Origin: Nocardiopsis prasina DSM 43845
GTDB taxonomy: Bacteria; Actinomycetota; Actinomycetes; Streptosporangiales; Streptosporangiaceae
Assembly (NCBI RefSeq): GCF_000341265.1
Contig: NZ_ANAE01000161.1
Coordinates: forward strand, 1 to 64,000
Length of the DNA stretch: 64,000 bases
Direction: 5' to 3'
Shown: piece after piece, positions 15,474 to 24,248 of the stretch
How the letters are laid out: every line of letters begins with the position of its first letter
Numbering within the stretch: position 1 is the stretch's first letter
Translations under genes and position numbers: made by a program
Notes under the pieces: model-generated
What the model was told of the DNA's origin: nothing
Databases searched by the model: none
The model's input: the letters and a program-made list of their open reading frames with translations, nothing else

Positions 15474-15517
15474 TCGATCCGTCGTCCTGTCGACAAACCG
15501 ACAGGGCGACGGATCGA
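15474..15517 (+). terminator. 17-bp hairpin after paaZ, GTCGAC-family element
   Basis: Arms 15474-15490 and 15501-15517 pair over 17 bp with a single G-T wobble around the loop CGACAAACCG. It lies 18 bases after the paaZ stop. The arms contain the CTGTCG/CGACAG words shared with similar hairpins at 27889 and elsewhere. Confidence 0.7.
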
Positions 15518-15645
15518 TGTCCGCCCGACGGCCCGCGCCTCCCGCTCCCGTTCGCCGAGGCAATCGGTTCCCCGGAGCCCGCCCCACCGAGTCCGGACCC
15601 AAGGCATAACCCGTGTTTGTGTTCCCGAAGGACGTGTCTTCCTAG

Positions 15646-16530
<885 letters not shown>

Positions 16531-16531
16531 C

Positions 16532-17026
16532 GTGAGCGAACGTGACAGGAGTGTCCGCCCACGGCGCACCACCAGGCTGCGGGTGACCGAGGACTTCGCC
16601 GCGCCACCGGAGCGGGTGTTCGCGCTGATCCTCAGCGAGGAGGGGTTCGTGGACGCCATGCCCCCGGGCGTGGAGGTGCTGAGCTGGCCCGAGCGGTTCG
16701 GTGAGGGTGAGGTCCTGGACCTGCGCTGGGGCGCGGCCGGGGCCCACCCCGTGCGCTGGGTCGCCGTCGTCGACGCCTACGAGGAGGGCCGTTCCTTCAG
16801 CGACCTCCAGGTGCGCGGTCCGCTGCGGTACTGGCGGCACACCCACACGGTGGAGCCGTACGGCGAGGGCACACGCCACACCGATCTGGTGGAGTTCAGC
16901 ACCGGCCTCGGTCCGGCCGGTGACCTGGCGGTCGCGATCGGCATCCGCGGGGCCTTCGGTCCGAGGCTGCGCCGCATGCACGCCGCCCTGGATCGGCGCG
17001 GTGCGTGCGGAGTCCCCGACGCCTGA
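16532..17026 (+). CDS. SRPBCC (START-like) family protein
   Basis: The 164-residue protein begins with the SRPBCC pattern RVTEDFAAPPERVFALI, continues with alternating beta strands and a PLRYWRHTHTVEPYGEGTRHTDLVEF segment, and ends in the long C-terminal helix (RGAFGPRLRRMHAALDRR). Such proteins form a hydrophobic ligand pocket; no ligand can be named. GTG 16532 starts one base after the hydrolase stop, which supports translational coupling and a related job, possibly carrier or cyclase/hydrolase partner. Confidence 0.7.
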   Translation: MSERDRSVRPRRTTRLRVTEDFAAPPERVFALILSEEGFVDAMPPGVEVLSWPERFGEGEVLDLRWGAAGAHPVRWVAVVDAYEEGRSFSDLQVRGPLRYWRHTHTVEPYGEGTRHTDLVEFSTGLGPAGDLAVAIGIRGAFGPRLRRMHAALDRRGACGVPDA

Positions 17027-17129
17027 GAATCGAGGGGATGGCGCGGAGGGCCGGGCAGCCGGGCGATTCGGCCCGTTGACACGGAGGCCGACCAACCCCG
17101 GGGGCGTGTTCGGTCAACGGGACAGGGAA

Positions 17130-17161
17130 GCGTCCCGGAGGTGCCGACTCCTCCGGGACGC
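17130..17161. terminator. bidirectional 12-bp hairpin
   Basis: Arms 17130-17141 and 17150-17161 pair perfectly over 12 bp with an eight-base loop, between the SRPBCC gene (+) and the E2 gene (-), which ends 13 bases away. Confidence 0.7.
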
Positions 17162-17173
17162 TGGTCCTTCGCC

Positions 17174-18592
17174 CTACAGGCGGGCGATCGCCTTCGCCGG
17201 GCTCTCCATGGCGTCGGCGACGACGCGCATGAACCCGGCGGCCGCGCCGCCGTCACAGACCCGGTGGTCGAAGGCGAACGACAGCTGGGTGACGCTGCGG
17301 ACCGTCAGTTCCCCGTCCACCACCCAGGGCCTGTCGATGATCCGGCCGAGGCCGAGGATCGCCACCTGCGGGTGGTTGATGATCGCCGCGCTTCCGTCCA
17401 CGCGGAGCGCTCCGTAGTTGTTCAGCGTGAACGTGCCGCCGGTGAGCTGCGAGGGGGTCGCACGGCCCTCGCGGGCCAGCCTGGTGAGCTCCCTGATCTC
17501 GGTGTCCAGCTCGCCGGTGGTGAGCCTGTGTGCGCCCATCACCGCCGGAGCGACCAGGCCCCGGTCGGTCTGGACGGCCAGGCCGAGGTTGACGCCGTCG
17601 TACTGGACGAGTTCCTCGCGCTCGGTGTCCACGAGGCCGTTGAGCTCCGGGTACGCGCGCAGTCCCGCGAGGACGAACCTCGCCACGTAGGCGAGCAGGC
17701 CGGGGCCTTGGGGATCGGACTGACGCAGGCGCACCAGTTCGGTGGCGTCCACGTCGACCCACACGGTGGCCTCCGGGATCTCGGCGCGGCTGCGGGAGAG
17801 CGAGGCGGCCACCGCCCTGCGGAAGGTGCCCATGGGGACCCGCTGGGACTCGGTGAGGCCGGTGCGGGTGTCGACGGCTCCCGGGGCGACCGGCGCCGGG
17901 GCGGTGGCCGGATCGGCCTGGGAGGGGACCGCGACCGGGGCGGACGGGGCCGGAGCGGTGTTGGCACCGGCCGCCTCGATCGCGGAGCGTACGTCGCGGC
18001 GGGTGATCAGGCCACCCGGGCCGCTGCCCTCGACGTCGGCCACGCGCAGCCCGGCCTCGCGGGCCAGCTGCCGGACCAGCGGCGAGGTCACCAGTGGAAC
18101 CCGGCGCGCCGGGGCCGCCTGGACGGGAGTCACCGAGGCCACCGGTGCGGGCGGCTGGGCGCCGCGCGCCGGGGGCCGGGGGCGCGGACGGCGTCGGCGA
18201 CCGGTGCCGGTGGACTCGGGGGTGCCGTAGCCGATCAGAACGTTGCCCGAACCCGCCCGCTCCTCCTCGCGGTAGCGCTCACCGTCGGCGTCGGCGGTCA
18301 CGGGCTCCGCGGCCGGAGCCCCGGCGTCCGGCGTCCCCGTGGCGGGGGCCGTCTCCGTCCGCACGCTGATCAGCGGCTTACCGACCGCCATGACCTCACC
18401 CTCCTGCCCGTGCAGGACGGAGACCGTCCCGGCGAAGGGCGAGGGCACCTCGACGATGGACTTCGCGGTCTCCACCTCGGCGACGGGCTGGTCGAGGGTG
18501 ACGGTGTCGCCCACGGCGACCAGCCACTTCACCACCTCGGCCTCGGTGAGGCCCTCCCCGAGGTCGGGGAGGTCGAACGTGCGGGTCGTCAC
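17174..18592 (-). CDS. bkdC: 2-oxoacid dehydrogenase E2, dihydrolipoyl acyltransferase
   Basis: This is the acyl-transferring core of a branched-chain 2-oxoacid dehydrogenase. The N-terminal lipoyl domain carries K44 in ETAKSIVEV. A Pro/Ala-rich linker precedes the E1/E3-binding domain (SPLVRQLAREAGLRVADVEGSGPGG), and the C-terminal catalytic domain ends with DHRVCDGG, which contains the catalytic His and Asp. GTG 18592 overlaps the E1beta stop by four bases (GTGA); the frame extends upstream inside E1beta but without homology. Branched-chain rather than pyruvate specificity is inferred from the split E1 subunits. Confidence 0.88.
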   Translation of the reverse strand: MTTRTFDLPDLGEGLTEAEVVKWLVAVGDTVTLDQPVAEVETAKSIVEVPSPFAGTVSVLHGQEGEVMAVGKPLISVRTETAPATGTPDAGAPAAEPVTADADGERYREEERAGSGNVLIGYGTPESTGTGRRRRPRPRPPARGAQPPAPVASVTPVQAAPARRVPLVTSPLVRQLAREAGLRVADVEGSGPGGLITRRDVRSAIEAAGANTAPAPSAPVAVPSQADPATAPAPVAPGAVDTRTGLTESQRVPMGTFRRAVAASLSRSRAEIPEATVWVDVDATELVRLRQSDPQGPGLLAYVARFVLAGLRAYPELNGLVDTEREELVQYDGVNLGLAVQTDRGLVAPAVMGAHRLTTGELDTEIRELTRLAREGRATPSQLTGGTFTLNNYGALRVDGSAAIINHPQVAILGLGRIIDRPWVVDGELTVRSVTQLSFAFDHRVCDGGAAAGFMRVVADAMESPAKAIARL

Positions 18593-19575
18593 TGGTCCTC
18601 CCACTGAAGGTCGTCGACGGCGTCCAGGATCCGGTCCACGCCGGGCAGCTGGAAGCACTCCAGCTTGGGTGGGGGGAAGGGGATGTCGAAACCGGTCACC
18701 CGGCGGACCGGGGCGGCCAGGGAGTGGAAGCAGCGCTCGGTGACGCGGGCGACGATCTCCGAGGCGACGCTCGCGTACCCGCTGGCCTCGGCGACCACCA
18801 CGGCACGACCGGTGGAGCGGACCGCCGCGCACACGGTCTCGTCGTCGAAGGGGACGACCGAGCGCACGTCCACGACCTGGAGGCTGCGGCCCTCCTGGGC
18901 GGCGGCGTCGGCGGCCTCCAACGCTGTGGACACGGAGGGCCCGTAGGCGATCAGGGTGGCGTCGGTACCCTCGCGGCGGACCACGGCCTGGCCGATCCCG
19001 GGTGCGGGCCGGTCGAAGTCGATCTCCTCCTTGGCCCAGTAGAGCTTCTTGGGCTCCATGAAGACCACGGGGTCGGGGGAGGAGATGGCCTCGCGCAGCA
19101 GGTAGTAGGCGTCCTCGGGGGTGGCCGGGGTGACGACCTTCAGGCCCGGGGTGTGCGCGTAGTACGCCTCGGAGGAGTCGCAGTGGTGCTCCACGCCGCC
19201 GATGCCGCCCGCGTAGGGGACGCGGATGACGATGGGCAGGCCGACTCGGCCCCGGGTGCGGTTGCGGGTCTTGGCGACGTGGCTGGCGATCTGCTCGAAG
19301 GCCGGGTAGGCGAAGGCGTCGAACTGCATCTCGACCACCGGACGCATGCCGTTCATCGCCATGCCCACGGCCATGCCGACGATCCCGGACTCCGCGAGCG
19401 GGGTGTCGAAGCAGCGGTCCTCGCCGAACTCGGCGGTCAGGCCGTCGGTGATGCGGAAGACGCCGCCGAGGGGGCCGACGTCCTCGCCGAAGACGTACAC
19501 GGAGGGGTCCTCCGTGAGGGAGTCGCGCAGTGCCCGGTTGAGCGCCTGCGCCATGGAGAGCTTCTCGGTCGCCAT
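18589..19575 (-). CDS. bkdB: 2-oxoacid dehydrogenase E1 component, beta subunit
   Basis: The 328-residue protein has the transketolase-like pyrimidine-binding domain (VFGEDVGPLGGVFRIT, DTPLAESGIVGMAVGMAMNG, FDAFAYPAFEQIASHVAK) and the C-terminal transketolase domain. With E1alpha it decarboxylates branched-chain 2-oxoacids on thiamine diphosphate. Start ATG 19575 is two bases past the E1alpha stop. In actinomycetes this complex supplies branched acyl-CoA starters for fatty acid and polyketide synthesis. Confidence 0.9.
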   Translation of the reverse strand: MATEKLSMAQALNRALRDSLTEDPSVYVFGEDVGPLGGVFRITDGLTAEFGEDRCFDTPLAESGIVGMAVGMAMNGMRPVVEMQFDAFAYPAFEQIASHVAKTRNRTRGRVGLPIVIRVPYAGGIGGVEHHCDSSEAYYAHTPGLKVVTPATPEDAYYLLREAISSPDPVVFMEPKKLYWAKEEIDFDRPAPGIGQAVVRREGTDATLIAYGPSVSTALEAADAAAQEGRSLQVVDVRSVVPFDDETVCAAVRSTGRAVVVAEASGYASVASEIVARVTERCFHSLAAPVRRVTGFDIPFPPPKLECFQLPGVDRILDAVDDLQWEDQ

Positions 19576-19577
19576 GC

Positions 19578-20663
19578 TCAGTGGCCCTCTCTGCTCAGTT
19601 CGTCGGCCAGGAAGGCGGCCTGCTCGGTCAGCTGCGGGGTGGGGTCGGCGAAGACGTGCGCGAACAGGTCGGCGGGGTCGGGTTCCACGTCCTGGTTGAC
19701 GCCCTCCCGCATGTGGCTGGCGACCCGCTCGGCGCTCTCGGCGATCTCCGCTTTCCGGGCCTTGGTGAGCACCCTCTTCTTCCTGAGGTAGGCCTCCATG
19801 CGCAGCAGCGGGTCGCGCGCCACCCAGGGGTCGACCTCGTCGTCGCTGCGGTAGCGGCTGGCGTCGTCGGCGTTGGTGTGCGCCTGCATCCGGTAGGTGT
19901 GCGCCTCGACCAGCTGCGGCCCCGCGCCGGAGCGGGCGGCCTCGACGGCGCGTTCCAGGACGGCGAGGACGGCGGCGGCGTCGTTGCCGTCCACGCGTTC
20001 GCCGTTGACGCCGTAGCCGACACCCTTGTGGGCGAGGGAGGGTGCGGCGCTCTGGCGGGCCAGGGGCACGGAGATCGCGTACTCGTTGTTCTGCACGAAG
20101 AACACGACCGGCGCCTTGAAGACGGCGGCGAAGTTCAGCGCCTCGTGGAAGTCGCCCTCACTGGTGGCGCCGTCGCCGCACAGCGCCATGACCACGGTGT
20201 CCTCGCCGCGTAGGCGGGCCGCGTGGGCGACACCGACGGCGTGCAGGAGCTGGGTGGCGAGCGGGGTGGCCTGGGGTGCGACGTGGTGGGCGTAGGGATC
20301 GTAGCCCGAGTGCCAGTCGCCCTTGAGGAGGGTGAGGACCTCGACGGGGTCCACGCCGCGCGCGATGACGGCGGCGGTGTCGCGGTAGGTCGGGAAGAGC
20401 CAGTCACCGTCGGCCAGCGCGAGCGCGGCGCCGGTCTGGCAGGCCTCCTGACCGTGGGAGGAGGGGTAGACGGCGAGGCGGCCCTGGCGGACGAGGGCAC
20501 TGGCCTGGTCGTTGACGCGGCGGCCGATCACCAGGGAGGCGTAGGCCTCCAGGAGGCGCTTGGTGTCGGGCATCCGCAGGTCGGCGCCGTCGACCGGGGC
20601 TCCGGACTCGTCGAGCAGTTGGATCGGCTGCTCGGAGGGGAGTAGGCCCTGGTGTCCAGCCAT
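19578..20663 (-). CDS. bkdA: 2-oxoacid dehydrogenase E1 component, alpha subunit
   Basis: The 361-residue protein has the thiamine diphosphate motif GDGATSEGDFHEALNFAAVFKAPVVFFVQNN around residues 165-195 and the YPSSHGQEA and TYRMQAHTNADDASRYR segments typical of branched-chain E1alpha. It is the first gene of the operon E1alpha-E1beta-E2. ATG 20663 has a strong AGGAGG site. No E3 (dihydrolipoyl dehydrogenase) gene follows, so E3 must be shared from elsewhere. Two copies of TCGCGGAAGA lie just upstream. Confidence 0.92.
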   Translation of the reverse strand: MAGHQGLLPSEQPIQLLDESGAPVDGADLRMPDTKRLLEAYASLVIGRRVNDQASALVRQGRLAVYPSSHGQEACQTGAALALADGDWLFPTYRDTAAVIARGVDPVEVLTLLKGDWHSGYDPYAHHVAPQATPLATQLLHAVGVAHAARLRGEDTVVMALCGDGATSEGDFHEALNFAAVFKAPVVFFVQNNEYAISVPLARQSAAPSLAHKGVGYGVNGERVDGNDAAAVLAVLERAVEAARSGAGPQLVEAHTYRMQAHTNADDASRYRSDDEVDPWVARDPLLRMEAYLRKKRVLTKARKAEIAESAERVASHMREGVNQDVEPDPADLFAHVFADPTPQLTEQAAFLADELSREGH

Positions 20664-21001
20664 GCTGCAACCTCCTGGTTCGCGGAAGACTCGCGGAAGA
20701 TCTGTACAGGGACATGGTGCTGTTCACGGCCATCTGTTCGCTACAAACCGGGAGGAATCGAGAAAATGTCGCGAAAGTTCCCAAACTTCGTGCCACTCCG
20801 TCCAGGAATGTGACCCAGGACACCGACCCCGGTGGACATGTGGCCCACGCCTCAGGGCCTGGTGACCCTCACCGCGTGGGCGCCCCGGGCCATCGCCGGG
20901 GCTCCCCGGCGTCGTTAGCATGTAGCGGTGCCGCGATCGCCCTGACCTGCGATGCGCCGGGCGCACACCACACCAGCGGGAACTCCAGGGGGAACCAGAC
21001 T
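20664..21001. other. divergent control region between bkdA and the phosphoribosyltransferase
   Basis: This 338-base gap holds the bkd promoter area on the minus strand and the phosphoribosyltransferase promoter on the plus strand. A tandem direct repeat of TCGCGGAAGA lies about 20 bases before bkdA. 20720-20800 is relatively A/T-rich. No promoter hexamer pair stands out. Confidence 0.4.
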
Positions 21002-21499
21002 GTGAGCGACGAGCGCGAGAACCTGAGCTACGAGCTCTTCGGCACCGCGATGCGTGAGATGGCCCAGGCGATCGCCGACGACGGATACGAGCCGGACATC
21101 ATCCTGTCCATCGCCCGGGGCGGTCTGTTCGTCGCCGGAGGGCTCGGGTACGCCCTCGACGTCAAGAACCTGCACGTCATGAACGTGGAGTTCTACACGG
21201 GTGTGGGCACCACCCTGGACATGCCGGTCATGCTGCCGCCGGTGCCCAACGTGGTCGACCTGAGCAAGAAGAAGGTCCTGGTCGCGGACGACGTCGCCGA
21301 CACCGGCAGAACGCTCAAGCTGGTCCACGACTTCTGCGCCGAGCACACCGCCGAGGTGCGCAGCGCGGTCATCTACGAGAAGCCGCAGTCCCTGGTCAAG
21401 TGCGAGTACGTGTGGAAGCACACCGACCGCTGGATCAACTTCCCGTGGTCGGTGGAGCCGCCCGTGGTGCGGCGCGAGAACCAGGTCCGCGACGCCTGA
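21002..21499 (+). CDS. phosphoribosyltransferase family protein
   Basis: The 165-residue type I PRTase has the PRPP-binding loop VLVADDVADTGRTL near residue 100 and the PPi-loop region SIARGGLFVAGGL near residue 36. It would transfer a phosphoribosyl group to a purine base; related short proteins are annotated as xanthine or hypoxanthine phosphoribosyltransferases, but the hood region does not settle the base. GTG 21002 is preceded by AGGGGGA. It stands alone. Confidence 0.8.
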   Translation: MSDERENLSYELFGTAMREMAQAIADDGYEPDIILSIARGGLFVAGGLGYALDVKNLHVMNVEFYTGVGTTLDMPVMLPPVPNVVDLSKKKVLVADDVADTGRTLKLVHDFCAEHTAEVRSAVIYEKPQSLVKCEYVWKHTDRWINFPWSVEPPVVRRENQVRDA

Positions 21500-21839
21500 G
21501 CCCCGCTCGCGACCGCGTCGAAGTCGACGGCGCCCCCGTGCGAACCCACCTCCCGGACGGCCTCGCGCGGGGTGCTCGTCGTGCACGGAGCCCGTCGAGC
21601 CGCGGGGGCCGAGGGCGGCGCGGACCCGGGCCGCTGTTTCACGTGAAACAGGCGTCGCCGTAAGGACAGGACGACCTGTCGGCCTGTCGCCATGTTGACG
21701 TGTCGACACGAGCAGGGCCCGGCCCGCGGCGGGGAAGTTCGGCCGCGGGGGCTGACCGCCTCGGCCGGGAGTGCGGCGGGCGGGCAGCGGCAGCGACGAG
21801 GGTACAGCGGGTGGGCCCGAATGCTGGACCCGTCAGGCG
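21500..21839. other. intergenic region with parS and a GTCGAC palindrome
   Basis: No gene is supported in these 340 bases. They contain a parS site (21635-21650) and CGTGTCGACACG (21699-21710), a 12-bp palindrome of the GTCGAC family, preceded by two CCTGTCG words. Confidence 0.5.
21635..21650. other. parS site, distal
   Basis: Exact 16-bp TGTTTCACGTGAAACA, the ParB-binding centromere site. It lies about 31 kb from oriC on the dnaN/gyrase side, whereas all the other copies are on the parAB side. Confidence 0.9.
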
Positions 21840-23105
21840 TCACCCTCCGGTGGTTCGCTCCCCGCTTGCCGACTGCGAACCGGAGGTCGCCTCATCGAAC
21901 GGTTCAGCGCCGACGGGGGCAGGCTCCGGGGTTCCGCGACCGGTCGGCCCGTAGGTCATCCGGCGCAGGAACGCCTCGGCCGGCCCTCGGAGCCCGAATC
22001 GGGCCAAAAGCGCGGCGACCGCCACGGTGACCACCCAGACCCCGGCGCCCAGCAGCACGGACTGGGCGTCGTCGAGGCGCGCGGCCAGGTTGAGCGTGTA
22101 CGGCATGAACAGCGCGACCCAGGCCACGGACTGGAGCAGGTAGCAGGTCATGGAACGCTCACCGGTGGCCGCGAGCGCCCGCACGATCGGCCCACGACGG
22201 TCACCGATGGCCACCGCCACCAGCGCGATCAGCGCCGCGTAGCCGAAGCCGCCGGCGTACCCGGACAGGACGTGAAGCCACTTCACTCCGACGTGGAGGA
22301 CGATCTCGGGCGCCCAGACCCGGATCAGCACCAGCGTCTGCGGGACTGCACCGAGCACGGACAGCGGGATGCCGATCATCGCGACCCGCCGCAGGAACGG
22401 GAGGTGCCTCTCGGGCTCCTCCAGGAGCCGGTAACGGGCCGCCCAGACGCCCACGGTGAAGGGGAACACCGAGATGAGCACCAACATCACTGTGAGGACC
22501 GGCCAGGCCCCGAGCCGCATGAACAGGTCCACGAGCGGAGTGACCTCCACGGCGACACTCTGCTGAGCACCGGAGACCGAGAGCAGGGTCTCGGCGGCCG
22601 AGTACACCAGGCTGCCGATGGACATCCAGACGAGACCGTGGGCGAGAAGGCGGCGGTCGCCCAGCTGGAGCAGCCCGGCGAAGAGCAGGGCGATGAGCCC
22701 GTACACCGCGATGATGTCGCCGTGGAAGATCAGCGCGGTGTGCAGCAGCCCGATGACGACCATCCACCGCCCGCGTCTGCGCAGCAGGGAGCGCACCCAG
22801 GGCCACTGCCGCCCCTCGGCGGTGCGGCGGAGGTGGATCCGCGCGACGCCGTAACCGAACAGCGCCGCGAACATCGGGTAACCGCGGGACTCGGCGAAGA
22901 GGGTCATGAAGCCGGTGACCGCGACGTCCAGGGATCCGGCCAGACTGAAGGCCTCGCCTCCCGTGGCGATCTGCCGGAACATGTGGGCGTGCACCGTGGC
23001 GATGACCAGGAGCATGAAGCCCCTGGCGAGGTCGGGGGCGAGCGAACGCGGGCCGGGAGAGGCACCCGCAGGGGAGGGCCGTGACGGACGAGGAGTGAGT
23101 GGCAC
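21840..23105 (-). CDS. DUF418 integral membrane protein
   Basis: The 421-residue protein has about eight to ten hydrophobic helices and the DUF418 pattern: an N-terminal DLARGFMLLVIATVHAHMF helix, RGYPMFAALFGYGVA, and the C-terminal half with GERSMTCYLLQSVAWVALFM. The function of DUF418 proteins is unknown; some resemble acyltransferase-like membrane enzymes. GTG 23105 with GGAG six bases upstream is chosen; the longer frame has no homology. It diverges from a TetR regulator over shared dyads and is probably that regulator's target. Confidence 0.8.
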   Translation of the reverse strand: MPLTPRPSRPSPAGASPGPRSLAPDLARGFMLLVIATVHAHMFRQIATGGEAFSLAGSLDVAVTGFMTLFAESRGYPMFAALFGYGVARIHLRRTAEGRQWPWVRSLLRRRGRWMVVIGLLHTALIFHGDIIAVYGLIALLFAGLLQLGDRRLLAHGLVWMSIGSLVYSAAETLLSVSGAQQSVAVEVTPLVDLFMRLGAWPVLTVMLVLISVFPFTVGVWAARYRLLEEPERHLPFLRRVAMIGIPLSVLGAVPQTLVLIRVWAPEIVLHVGVKWLHVLSGYAGGFGYAALIALVAVAIGDRRGPIVRALAATGERSMTCYLLQSVAWVALFMPYTLNLAARLDDAQSVLLGAGVWVVTVAVAALLARFGLRGPAEAFLRRMTYGPTGRGTPEPAPVGAEPFDEATSGSQSASGERTTGG

Positions 23106-23136
23106 CGGTGACTCCAGTTCTCGTGCTCCATTATTG

Positions 23137-23168
23137 GATACGATGGCGTATCTAGAAATATAAGATAC
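23137..23168. promoter_or_regulatory. overlapping dyads between DUF418 gene and tetR
   Basis: GATACG (23137-23142) pairs with CGTATC (23147-23152), and GTATCT (23148-23153) pairs with AGATAC (23163-23168), so two dyads overlap. TTGGAT (23134-23139) and TATAAG (23159-23164) could form the tetR promoter with a 19-base spacer. This is the natural operator for the adjacent TetR protein. Confidence 0.55.
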
Positions 23169-23174
23169 AGACCC

Positions 23175-23813
23175 GTGTCTTACGAACGGTTGAACATGAC
23201 TGACCAGAAGCGGCCAGCCGCCAGGGCCACCCGCAGGCGCGGGCAGGAACTCGTCGACGCCATCCACCGGGCCGTGATCGCCGAGGCAGCCGAGAACGGC
23301 GTGTCCGGCCTGAGTATGGAGGGGATCGCCCGTCGCGCCGAGACCGCCAAGACCTCGCTCTACCGCCGCTGGGGCTCCCCGGAGGACATCCTGGTGGAGG
23401 CCGTCCTGCGCCACTTTCCGCAGGAGACTCCGACCCCGGAGGCGGACAACCTGCGAGGGGACCTCGTCCGGTCACTGGAACTCTTCCGCGACCTCATGAG
23501 CGAGGCGACGCTGGGACGTGCGCTCATGGCCGTGTTCGCCGAGGGCCTGCACCGCCCGGAACTCCTCCAGCGCATGGTGACGGAGGTGTACGAACCGCGC
23601 GGCGGGCGCTTCACCAGGACCGTGCTGGAGCACTACGCCGATCGGGGGGAGGTGGACCCGGCCCGGATCACCGACGTCACGACCGACATCGGTGAGGCCA
23701 TGATGATCAAGTACTGCGCGGACCACCCCGGCGAGGTTCCGTCGTCGGACTACTTGGCGAGGATCGTCGACGAGGTCATCCTGCCCGCGGTCGGCTGGGC
23801 CCCGGAACGGTAG
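23175..23813 (+). CDS. TetR-family transcriptional regulator
   Basis: The N-terminal HTH is clear (GLSMEGIARRAETAKTSLYRRWGSPEDILVEAVLRHF, residues 45-80), followed by an all-alpha ligand-binding domain of the TetR_C type seen in AcrR-like proteins. It is transcribed away from the DUF418 membrane protein and probably represses it and itself. GTG 23175 sits about where a leaderless transcript from TATAAG would begin; ATG 23196 is the alternative and would remove seven residues. Confidence 0.82.
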   Translation: MSYERLNMTDQKRPAARATRRRGQELVDAIHRAVIAEAAENGVSGLSMEGIARRAETAKTSLYRRWGSPEDILVEAVLRHFPQETPTPEADNLRGDLVRSLELFRDLMSEATLGRALMAVFAEGLHRPELLQRMVTEVYEPRGGRFTRTVLEHYADRGEVDPARITDVTTDIGEAMMIKYCADHPGEVPSSDYLARIVDEVILPAVGWAPER

Positions 23814-24248
23814 CCCGAGAAGTGTCTCCCGGGACCGGTGTCCCGGGAACGGACCCAGGGGCCCGAGCCGAGGACCCGGGCGCGATCGGCCCCTCCTTCG
23901 CCGAGCCGAACACCGGATCGTGCTCCAGCCAGTGGTCAGGGCACCAGCCGCACCGCACCGCGCGGCGGGTCCTCGTCCGCGAGCGGAACTGGGGCGGCGT
24001 CCGGCCCCGACCGGTGGCCGGAGCGAATCGCGCGAGGGGAGAGGGCGCGCGTCACCAGGTCGAGGTGAACTCCCCGGCCTCGCGCTGCCACGCGGGGCCG
24101 CAACAGCGGCGGCCCGCCCGGGGTTGGCTGTCCGATCCTCATCGGCGCGGCGAGAGGCAGTCTGGTGGCAACGCGAGGGAACCGCGCCGCAGGCGTCCGT
24201 TGAGGGTGGTGGCGGGAGACGGGTGGGCGGATTGATCCACAAAACGAC
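23814..24248. other. non-coding gap between convergent tetR and LuxR-type genes
   Basis: A 435-base gap with no supported gene. Besides the hairpin at 23827-23848 nothing structured was recognised; the open frames here are Pro/Arg-rich shadows. Confidence 0.4.
23827..23848 (+). terminator. hairpin after tetR
   Basis: Two copies of the self-complementary TCCCGGGA (23827-23834 and 23841-23848) separated by six bases form an 8-bp stem 14 bases after the tetR stop. Confidence 0.55.

Noticed and set aside
21771-23084. 437-codon plus-strand frame opposite the DUF418 gene
   Set aside because: His/Gln/Asp-rich shadow of a well-recognised membrane protein on the other strand.
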